DNA of 64,000 nt, from contig NZ_WTVG02000032.1 of NCBI RefSeq assembly GCF_012910705.2, forward strand, positions 1-64,000, written 5' to 3'. Each line of letters begins with the position of its first letter. The stretch's first letter is position 1. The position numbers and the translations under genes were made by a program. Shown in pieces: positions 1 to 6,058 of the stretch. This DNA is from Aromatoleum anaerobium (GTDB lineage: Bacteria > Pseudomonadota > Gammaproteobacteria > Burkholderiales > Rhodocyclaceae). Under the pieces are notes generated by a model. That model ran no database searches. It was not told where the DNA came from and worked only from the letters and a program-made list of their open reading frames with translations.

Positions 1-186
1 CGGGTGAAGCGTCACAACGCGGCGCGAGGTCACCCGCGCCGTTTCACCGGTCCTCGAGTTGCGCCCCTGACGCTCGGGCTTTTTTCGCGCAGCTGAAATC
101 TGCCTTGACGTCCTCGTCAGTTTCGAGCGAAGCGCGGATATCCTCGAAAAATGCCTCGACCATCTCCAAGGCTTCCCGCTTTGTCG
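1..186 (-). pseudogene. decayed ihfA-like (IHF alpha subunit) fragment, runs off the window
   Basis: Reading the minus strand from 186 gives TKREALEMVEAFFEDIRASL and then ETDEDVK, which resembles the N-terminal dimerisation helices of integration host factor alpha (typically NKREAKDMVEAFFEEIR). After VK the frame is lost: a short deletion removes the usual LSGFG, FQLREK is readable in another frame, and a surplus of A residues near 78-84 shifts to a third frame that reads PERQGRNSRTGETARV and then TSRRVVTLHP up to base 1. This matches the IHF arm (PGRNPKTGE...RRVVTFHP). The start codon and the first ~20 residues are missing because the sequence abuts an IS remnant at 187. It is a dead copy of a gene for a DNA-bending protein. 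Assignment is from motif recognition only. Confidence 0.72.
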
Positions 187-541
187 TCAGCAGATGCTGC
201 GGCAGACGACCTTGAGGAAGGCCTCGTGAATCACGGCAAGGATCTCGAACCGAATGCGCAATCGGCGAAAGTTGTGCAGCCAGCCGAGAGTGCGTTCGAC
301 AACCCAGCGGGTTTTGCCAAGGCCATTACCGTGGGGCTGATCGCGATGGGCGATCTGTGTCCGGATGCTCGCCGCGTACAACGGGCGACGGTATTGGTCG
401 TAGCCGCGATCGGTCTACACGAGCCGCGGTTTCGAGAGCGGTCGTCAACGCTTGCCAGGGATTGGTGGCGTCGCTTCCACCAAGGGGAGAAGCTGTGTGA
501 GGACGTTGCGGTTGGCGCCAGTGAGGGTCATCGCCCGGAAG
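187..541 (-). pseudogene. IS5-family transposase remnant (C-terminal part, two nonsense codons)
   Basis: The minus strand reads LTGANRNVLTQLLPLVEATP, then a TGA, RPLSKPRLV, then a TAG, then TDRGYDQYRRPL and HGNGLGKTRWVVERTLGWLH followed by NFRRLRIRFE and IHEAFL before the stop at 187. This is the C-terminal half of an IS5/ISL-type DDE transposase: the ADRGYD block holds the second catalytic Asp and the RWVVERT block holds the catalytic Glu region. Both stops lie in the same frame, so two point mutations rather than a frameshift killed it. The N-terminal half and both inverted repeats are not recognisable. The 3' end directly joins the ihfA-like fragment, so insertion was followed by deletion. 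Confidence 0.8.
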
Positions 542-715
542 CCTGCCCTAACGCGCGCCGCCCCTTATCACAGCCGGATCGCATGGCGCCTATGTGGCGA
601 GCGGCGCGCTGATACCCGCCGTTGGATCAACGGGGGAACGTGTCGGTCCTGCCCGCAAGGCGACAGCCGCAAACCGGTTACGCGGTGACGTCCGATCGCA
701 AATTATGCGAAGCGC

Positions 716-1304
716 TTACGGCTCGTCGCTACGATCAACGATCTCCAGCCTGAACTGCCAGCCCTCGAACGCCATCAACATGCGGCCGAACTCATCCCAG
801 GAGATTTCCCGGCCATCGATCACGAGGAGCGGTGTGCGCTGCACTGCGGAATCGTCCCAATCGATTCGCCCTCGTACCGTCTGGGCGGCAATCTGGGGTT
901 CAGGCTCGTCGGCTGTCAGGTGCCTGACCGAGAGCATGCGACGGAGTCTCTCGACCAGTCGCCCGAGCAGCCCGAGCAGATCGTCCTCGGGATCGCCGAC
1001 CATCTCGCACTGATAACCTGACGGGCATCCATCGCGTAGTTCAAACGCATCCAGCACCACGATGTGCCCGAGAAGTCGCGTGCGGAAATCAAATTGGTGT
1101 GTTTCACCGGTGCAGTCCACGAGCCCGATCGGCTCGAAACGGCAGTCTTCGAAACCTTCCAGGCCGTTCAATCGGGCGACCTCGGCGTTGAAGCATCGAG
1201 GGCAAAGTTGCCGGTGGCCGCTGTCGATTGCGCCATAGGTGACGATGTCGTGGCTGGGTGGCCTCGCCACATCCCTCGCATTGGATCTTTCGTACGTCGA
1301 TCAC
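716..1304 (-). pseudogene. zinc-cysteine domain protein, third gene of the DUF6398 operon, frameshifted near its start
   Basis: The open frame 1270-716 encodes 184 residues with a CPRCFN motif near its N-terminus. A GTG start at 1304 in another frame overlaps the stop of the upstream gene (GTGA) and reads IDVRKIQCEGCGEATQP before running out of register with the HDIVTYG of the main frame. Joining the two would place CEGCGE before CPRCFN, two CxxC knuckles typical of a zinc ribbon. The span 1304-716 is 589 bases, one more than a multiple of three, which fits a single inserted base around 1255-1262. If the base is real, only an N-terminally truncated product from an internal GTG (1270) is possible. 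Function unknown. The translational coupling implies it was made together with the two genes before it. Confidence 0.6.
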
Positions 1305-1828
1305 TTGGCCTGCCCTCGACGAGTCTTCCCTTTTGACCTCGGTAGGGCCACGAACGCGATGCAGTTCACCAGATTCCAGATCGCCAGCATGACGTACTTG
1401 TCCGATTCCTCAGGAACGATACGTGTCGTCCACTTCGAGGTCTCTACCATCACGTAGGCGAGCAATTCCTTCTCGGGGTGGTCGGCAATGTATTGCTGCA
1501 TCGAGCGTTCCCGAAGACGATTGTTGAGGTCATCGCCGAATCGAGTGATGGCGATGAAACGCTGCAACTGACGGTCCTGATCATCTTCGGTGATGAGGGG
1601 CCAGATCAGGCCCGATTCCTTCATCGCCTGGAAACAGACGAACAGGATCTCGATCGCGAAATCGACCTTCGAAAGCGCAACGCCCAGCCGCGGCAAGACG
1701 ACGACGGAGCCAAGCAGGTTCGGTTGTGTGCGGAACACCTCGTCTGCGAGTTGCTCTTTCTGCTGCAGGTCCATCGCTTGTGCAGCAATGAGCGCTCTGG
1801 CCATGGCGTCGCGCGAGATTCGGCTCAT
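1301..1828 (-). CDS. hypothetical protein, middle gene of the DUF6398 operon
   Basis: A 175-residue protein I do not recognise. It opens MSRISRDAMARALIAAQAMD, has a long amphipathic to hydrophobic central stretch (about residues 37-70, with LLGSVVVLPRLGVALSK), an acidic loop TEDDQDRQ and a second hydrophobic stretch near the C-terminus (YVMLAIWNLVNCIAFVAL) followed by a basic tail. No signal peptide is evident. Its ATG overlaps the stop of the DUF6398 gene by ATGA and its TGA overlaps the next gene's GTG start, so the three genes form one translationally coupled operon. This coupling is the best evidence that the gene is real. Confidence 0.75.
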   Translation of the reverse strand: MSRISRDAMARALIAAQAMDLQQKEQLADEVFRTQPNLLGSVVVLPRLGVALSKVDFAIEILFVCFQAMKESGLIWPLITEDDQDRQLQRFIAITRFGDDLNNRLRERSMQQYIADHPEKELLAYVMVETSKWTTRIVPEESDKYVMLAIWNLVNCIAFVALPRSKGKTRRGQAK

Positions 1829-2346
1829 TCGGGCATTTCCGCCTGTTCGGCGGGAATGAAGGGGATCAGGCCTTTCTCATAGGCGAGGCGCTGCAGTTCA
1901 AGCGGGGCGGTGCGAATGTCCATCATCAGGCCGTTGATCTGCAGTATCCATACCATGGGGTTGTCCGCGAGCCGGCTGGGCAAGGTCCATTCATGCGAGA
2001 AGGGGCCCATCTTGAGCGTGTCCCGGATCGCCTTCGACTTGTTCTGCCCGGTGCTCTCGGCGATCCCGAAAAACGTGTAGATGACCTTCGGCTTGCAGTG
2101 AGGATCCTGCGCCGGGTCGTCGAGGAAGTTCACCCGGCCGACCGCATGCACGGCCGCCGCCGCCCAGACGCTGTCCTTGCCGCTCGACAGCGGTGAAGGG
2201 CGTTTGCGGGCGAGCGCGCCCACAACACGGTGGATCATCCGGCGGTATTCTTCGTTGAGGTGCTGCACGCAGAACGCGTCGGTCAATGCGGTGATGGCAG
2301 CGAATTTCTCTGCCATGGCCTTGGGAATTCGCTCGGGCGTGGTCAT
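1825..2346 (-). CDS. DUF6398 domain protein
   Basis: 173 residues from the ATG at 2346 (MTTPERIPKAMAEKFAAITA). The sequence matches the DUF6398 pattern as I know it: an AITALTDAFC segment, HLNEEYRRM, ALARKRPSPL(S)SG, then an AVGRVNFLDDPAQDPH block, a helix-turn-helix-like stretch FGIAESTGQNKSKAIRDTLK and NPMVWILQINGL. The family has no established biochemical role. The HTH-like block suggests nucleic-acid binding, which is inference. An open frame extends upstream to 2589, but that extension is low-complexity and I reject it. The gene is first in an operon with 1301-1828 (ATGA overlap) and 716-1304. Confidence 0.8.
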   Translation of the reverse strand: MTTPERIPKAMAEKFAAITALTDAFCVQHLNEEYRRMIHRVVGALARKRPSPLSSGKDSVWAAAAVHAVGRVNFLDDPAQDPHCKPKVIYTFFGIAESTGQNKSKAIRDTLKMGPFSHEWTLPSRLADNPMVWILQINGLMMDIRTAPLELQRLAYEKGLIPFIPAEQAEMPE

Positions 2347-2859
2347 GGTGGCGGCAAGAAGGCAAGACGCAACATTGTCGCTGATTGGCCGGCCGACACC
2401 AAGGGGTCGGGACCTGACGATGCGGCTCATGGAACCTGCCGCTCGGGCTGATTCTCGATGTGAGGACTGCAGACGGTTCCACACCGGTCGCCGGAACTGC
2501 GTCGAACGAACGGCAGTTCCGGCGGAGATGCTACAGCAGATGGCGGGCTGCGCAAGTGACTCGAGGAACAGTTGCCCGTCGTCGATCACACCGACCCGTC
2601 ACTTGATTGATTCATCTCCAATCACTAAGATTAAGATCGAATCGCTGCGAGAAGTAGGCCTTTGAAGAGCGGTCGCTACGGTCATGGGTGCGGTCGATGT
2701 GGTGTTCTGGCGTTTCGAGCGACCGCAACTTGTCGTGGCTGGGGACACAACCGACGCCGTGACGGCGGCGGGGCATCCTCCCCGAGCCGGGATAACCGGG
2801 GTGCTGGCTCCGGCAAGTTCCGATGAATCGTGTAATTCCGCAGACGCCGGAGAGTTCAA
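2347..2859. other. intergenic, divergent promoter region
   Basis: About 510 bases separate the DUF6398 operon (minus) from the toxin-antitoxin genes (plus). It contains an AT-richer patch at 2600-2645 and no convincing gene. Promoters for both directions presumably lie here, but I see no clear -35/-10 pair. Confidence 0.5.
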
Positions 2860-3129
2860 ATGGCACAGACCGAAACCAAAGTACTGACCGCACATGTCCC
2901 CCTCCCGTTGGCGGAAAAAGTCGATCAGATGGCTGCCCGACTTGAACGATCGCGCGGCTGGATCATGAAGCAGGCGCTGTCGGCCTGGATCGACCAGGAG
3001 GAAGAGCGCAGCCGCCTGACCCGCGAGGCGCTTGCCGACGTCGACGCCGGTCGGGTGATCGACCATCAGGCCGTGCAGGCATGGGCCGACAGTCTCGGCA
3101 CCGACACACCATTGCCGGTGCCGCGCTGA
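2860..3129 (+). CDS. ribbon-helix-helix antitoxin (CopG/ParD-like)
   Basis: 89 residues. The N-terminus (KVLTAHVPLPLAEKVDQMAA followed by RLERSRGWIMKQALSAWID) is a ribbon-helix-helix DNA-binding fold: a short beta strand, helix A, and an SRGW-type turn into helix B. The C-terminal part, with ALADVDAGRVIDHQAVQAWA, resembles the toxin-wrapping tail of RHH antitoxins. Its TGA overlaps the ATG of the RelE/ParE-type toxin at 3129 (TGATG), the usual arrangement for a coupled type II pair. Such antitoxins normally bind and repress their own promoter. Confidence 0.88.
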   Translation: MAQTETKVLTAHVPLPLAEKVDQMAARLERSRGWIMKQALSAWIDQEEERSRLTREALADVDAGRVIDHQAVQAWADSLGTDTPLPVPR

Positions 3130-3404
3130 TGGAGCTGAAGTGGACCGGCAAGGCGCTCTCCGACTTGGCGCGTCTGTACGAATTTCTCGCCCCGGTGAAT
3201 AAGCCTGCCGCTGCGCGCACGATACAGGCGCTCACGGCTGCGCCGTCAAGTTTGCTGGTGAACCCACGTATCGGCGAACGGCTCGATGAATTCGAGCCGT
3301 GCGAGGTGCGGCGGATTCTCGTGGGGCATTACGAGATGCGCTATGAGATTCAGGAATCGACGATCTACATGCTGAGGCTGTGGCACACCCGAGAGGATCG
3401 CTGA
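3129..3404 (+). CDS. RelE/ParE-family toxin
   Basis: 91 residues from the ATG that overlaps the antitoxin stop; an in-frame upstream ATG at 3081 lies inside the antitoxin gene and is rejected. MELKWTGKALSDLARLYEFL, NPRIGERLDEFEP, EVRRILVGHYEMRYEI and IYMLRLWHTREDR follow the ParE/RelE plan (helical hairpin, central sheet with R residues, C-terminal strand with HxREDR). Members inhibit DNA gyrase (ParE) or cleave mRNA on ribosomes (RelE); the sequence does not decide which. The next gene, a HigA-like antitoxin, starts within or directly after this gene. Confidence 0.88.
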   Translation: MELKWTGKALSDLARLYEFLAPVNKPAAARTIQALTAAPSSLLVNPRIGERLDEFEPCEVRRILVGHYEMRYEIQESTIYMLRLWHTREDR

Positions 3405-3697
3405 CATGGCCTTGGCGCCAACCTATTAAAAGCCAGAGCGCAATTGAGGAAATGGCGCTCTACCTCGAGGCTTGCCTGGAAGACACCGGCGACGATGCGG
3501 CCTTCATCGCCAAGGCGCTGGGCGACATTGTCCGCGCCAAGGGCATGACCCAACTGGCCAAGGACACCGGTCTGGGGCGCGAGAGCCGGTACAAAGCACT
3601 TTCCGGCGAGGGCAATCCGAGCTTCGCCACCATCCTTAAGGTGACGCACGCGTTGGGCCTGCAACTGCATGCGGCGCCGCGCCAGGCGCCGGGTTGA
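3380..3697 (+). CDS. HigA-like addiction-module antidote (HTH), 5' end disturbed
   Basis: From EEMALYLEACLEDTGDDAAF on, the protein is a canonical probable addiction-module antidote with an HTH: ALGDIVRAKGMTQLAKDTGL, RESRYKALSGEGNPSFATIL, KVTHALGLQLHAAP. The expected N-terminus is found in a different frame: an ATG at 3405, one base after the toxin stop, reads MALAPTY and then hits TAA. The frame that encodes the HTH opens at 3380 inside the toxin gene and reads MAHPRGSLTWPWRQPIKSQS. Either a small indel near 3420 broke the natural start or translation begins at the in-frame ATG at 3451 (82 aa). Partner toxins of this family are usually HigB/RelE proteins, so it forms a three-gene module with the pair upstream. 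Confidence 0.75.
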   Translation: MAHPRGSLTWPWRQPIKSQSAIEEMALYLEACLEDTGDDAAFIAKALGDIVRAKGMTQLAKDTGLGRESRYKALSGEGNPSFATILKVTHALGLQLHAAPRQAPG

Positions 3698-3772
3698 TCG
3701 CTGCCGCGCCGCGCATCTCCGGCATCGCTGCCTGGCGACAGGCCTGAAACCCTGCGTGTGATTTGTGTGGCG

Positions 3773-5167
3773 TCACGAAGCACCCCGCTGCTCTAGCCAC
3801 GCCGAAAACTCCAGTGGCCTCAACCCGAAGCGGATCGCGTTGCCGGGGTGAATCGTGTTGAACTCGGCCAACGTCAGGGCGACGAAACGCGGCCGGTCGT
3901 CTTTGCCCACTGTGGCCGGCATGACGGCGCGGATCGCGTCTTCGTCGGCGTGCAGCCCGCCGCGCACGATGGCGGCGACGGTTTCGGCCAGTTCGTTGCG
4001 GTAGCGCAGGCGGAAGGTGTCGGGCGGGACGAGCTGCTGCTGCACGGCGACGTATTGCTGGCAGGAGCGTTCGTAGGCCCAGACGAAGACATCGCGCAGC
4101 AGGGCGACGTCGTTGAGTTCATACACGCCGAGCATTGCATCGACATAGGCCTGCTGCGGCACGTCGATGAAGGACAGCGGGCAGAGGTTGTGCCGGATCA
4201 GCGGGATGTTGGCAGCCAGCCGCGAGACGCGCTTGTTCACGTCCTCGAAGGGTTGCAGATAGGGCAGATGCACCATCAGGAAGAAGGCCTGCTCGAAAGG
4301 ATCGTCGATCTCGGCGGCAATGCGCAGCACGATGCCGAACAGCTCCGCCAGCCGCTGCGGCAGGGCGATCGGCAAATAGACGCTGCCGCCGATTTCGACC
4401 GAGTGCGTGCGCAGGCGGCCGCAAGTGAGCGGATCGCGCATCAGACCGTCGGACAGGAAGGCGTGCAGGGCGATGACGGTTTCCGCCGACAGGCCGGCGC
4501 GTTCGACGTCGCGGACGAGGTATTCGATGGCCGCCTTGTGGTTCAGGATCATCTGGGTTTCCAGTGCATCCTTGCCCTCGGCAGCCTCGCCGAATTCGAT
4601 CAGACGCTCGGTATCGAGCCGACTGTAGGTGTTGCCTTCGAGTCGCGAGGACGCCCAGGAGAGGTCGATGAGCAGGCGGTTGAGAATGTCCCGCGCGAAG
4701 GTGCCGGCGACTGCTTGTTCGGCGGGCGAGCGCCCCATGCTGTGCAGTTGGGCGCGTAAGTCGGCGGGCAGATAGGCCGTCCGGTTGGGGTGGTATTGCT
4801 CCAGAAAGCTAATCTGGTAGCTGACGGGTTTGCGTTGCTGGCGCGGCTGGCGAACGTAGGCCTTGATTGCTATCCCCTCGGCGGACAGAGGGACGTATGT
4901 TTCACCTGTTCCGGAGGCCTGAAGGTTGGGCAATTCGACGTCCGACGAGCCGACGGTTTCCGGCAGTCGATACTTGAGGGCGCGCCCCTCGCCTTCGGTT
5001 CGCACACGTTGTTGCGCAACCAGGCTGGCCAGACGGCGTTGCAGGGTGCGGCGCGGCAATGCCGGGCCTATCTGCTTGAGCAGCCCGTCGATGCCGATTC
5101 CGCCCGGATGTCGAGCGATCAGGTCGAGGATGGGCTGGAGTTCCTCGTTCAGGATTTTTTTTGGCAT
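3773..5167 (-). CDS. Fic-family protein with winged-helix N-terminus and altered active-site motif
   Basis: 464 residues. The N-terminal ~70 residues look like a winged-helix (RRTLQRRLASLVAQQRVRTE). An inhibitory-helix motif of the [ST]xxxE[GN] type is present as SSRLEGN in the segment DLSWASSRLEGNTYS. The Fic core follows, with the active-site loop YLQPFEDVNKRVSRLAANIP. Canonical Fic proteins have HPFx(D/E)GNGRxxR and use the His as general base; here Gln sits in that place and GNGR is VNKR. AMP transfer by this copy is therefore doubtful, and a regulatory role is possible. The start at 5167 is followed upstream by a palindromic operator (5182-5263), which suggests autoregulation by the winged helix. 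Confidence 0.85.
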   Translation of the reverse strand: MPKKILNEELQPILDLIARHPGGIGIDGLLKQIGPALPRRTLQRRLASLVAQQRVRTEGEGRALKYRLPETVGSSDVELPNLQASGTGETYVPLSAEGIAIKAYVRQPRQQRKPVSYQISFLEQYHPNRTAYLPADLRAQLHSMGRSPAEQAVAGTFARDILNRLLIDLSWASSRLEGNTYSRLDTERLIEFGEAAEGKDALETQMILNHKAAIEYLVRDVERAGLSAETVIALHAFLSDGLMRDPLTCGRLRTHSVEIGGSVYLPIALPQRLAELFGIVLRIAAEIDDPFEQAFFLMVHLPYLQPFEDVNKRVSRLAANIPLIRHNLCPLSFIDVPQQAYVDAMLGVYELNDVALLRDVFVWAYERSCQQYVAVQQQLVPPDTFRLRYRNELAETVAAIVRGGLHADEDAIRAVMPATVGKDDRPRFVALTLAEFNTIHPGNAIRFGLRPLEFSAWLEQRGAS

Positions 5168-5181
5168 GAGATCGCTTCTAT

Positions 5182-5263
5182 ATGGCGCGTAATGCAGTAT
5201 CGCGCCATTTTAAATGGCGCGCAAATAAGCAGTCGTGCCACTTGATGGCCGCTTTCGCGCCAT
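5182..5263. promoter_or_regulatory. candidate operator: four copies of an ATGGCGCG half-site upstream of the Fic gene
   Basis: A perfect inverted repeat with 8-bp arms CGCGCCAT (5201-5208) and ATGGCGCG (5214-5221) around TTTAA lies just upstream of the Fic gene start. The same half-site recurs at 5182-5189 (ATGGCGCG) and 5256-5263 (CGCGCCAT), so the layout is four half-sites within 82 bases. This is the pattern of an operator for a dimeric regulator; the winged helix of the adjacent Fic protein is the obvious candidate ligand. Repeats are seen directly; binding is inference. Confidence 0.6.
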
Positions 5264-5628
5264 GTCCCACTTCCGGCCATTACGACTGCCAGATTGCCGG
5301 CGGCGGTCTGGCGCGTGGACTGGTAGCCGTCACGGCCAACGAAGCGGAGTTCCGCCGGGGCGGTGGACTGTGTATCGAGAATTGGCGAGGATCAAGGGTA
5401 AGCTGAAGTGAAACGACCCTGACGCTCACTGTGCTTGCTGCCCCGCGCGGCTGTGTCGAGATGGCAAACTGTGGAGTTCGCGACGACTTTGACTATGCGT
5501 TTGTCGATGTATGGGGAGACTGATTTTTTCGTAAGATCGCGTGGCGGTTTCGCGCCGATACTGGCCTTCAGAGGCAATGTTCTTACAAAAAATCGCACCT
5601 AAGCTACTGATTTATTGGAATTGTAGGC
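5264..5628. other. gene-free stretch beside the tRNA-His scar, with an inverted repeat
   Basis: No convincing gene. An imperfect inverted repeat pairs GATTTTTTCGTAAGA (about 5522-5536) with TTCTTACAAAAAATC (about 5581-5595), about 45 bases apart. It may be an arm site for a tyrosine recombinase or a small element end. Confidence 0.4.
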
Positions 5629-5678
5629 CGGATTGTGGCTCCAGTTGTCACCGGTTCGATCCCGGTATGTCGCCCCAA
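5629..5678 (+). tRNA. 3' fragment of tRNA-His (GTG), probable attachment-site scar
   Basis: The stretch carries the 5' side of an anticodon stem, the loop TTGTGGC (U33, anticodon GTG, purine 37), the 3' stem TCCAG, variable region TTGTC, a perfect T-arm (ACCGG, TTCGATC, CCGGT), a 7-base acceptor strand ATGTCGC, the C73 that is diagnostic for tRNA-His, and an encoded CCA. No D-arm or 5' acceptor strand (expected GCGACAT) lies upstream, so this is only the anticodon-to-CCA part. Such fragments are left at one end of islands that integrate into tRNA 3' ends. It is not a functional tRNA. Confidence 0.8.
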
Positions 5679-5726
5679 GAATAAAGCAGTTAGCGTAGAT
5701 TGAGCAGTCAGCGCAAAAGTCAAAGC

Positions 5727-5760
5727 AGAAGGCCCGCCGGTGAGTGGGCCTTCTTTTTTT
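5727..5760 (+). terminator. rho-independent terminator downstream of the tRNA-His fragment
   Basis: Perfect 9-bp stem AGAAGGCCC / GGGCCTTCT (5727-5735, 5746-5754) with a 10-base loop, followed by an uninterrupted T run. It is probably the original terminator of the tRNA-His transcript. Confidence 0.85.
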
Positions 5761-6058
5761 GGTGCGCTCTCGAATTTCCGTGGCCGGCTGCTTGCTGATC
5801 AGCAAGCAGTCGCCATCCATGACTATCGCCATCAGGCAATTGTGAGTCGTAAGGTGACAGCCGCACGCTGGTTGGCGCAAGGGGCGTGGCGGCTGGCCGA
5901 CTGGAACGTGACCTTCCTGAGTGATGATCTGTACTGCCAACAGCCTTTCTGTGAGCAGGTGCGCGCCCGTGGATAACTTGCTGTCGCAGTGCCCTTGATG
6001 GCGTCCATCAAAGGGGGACAACTTCACATCCTCGATGAAGCCTTCAATAGCTTACGGC
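5761..6058. other. intergenic between the tRNA scar and the secretion operon
   Basis: No gene recognised. A hairpin at about 5992-6015 (CCCTTGATGG facing CCATCAAAGGG) lies just after the end of the HlyD gene and may help end the minus-strand secretion transcript, although it lacks a T run. Confidence 0.4.

Noticed and set aside
3848-4759. 303-codon open frame opposite the Fic gene
   Set aside because: Antisense shadow; His/Gln/Val-rich, no similarity, while the Fic frame has clear motifs.
5599-6027. 142-codon minus-strand frame containing GATYRDRTGDN
   Set aside because: That peptide is a known artefact of translating tRNA T-arm sequence; the region is the tRNA-His fragment.
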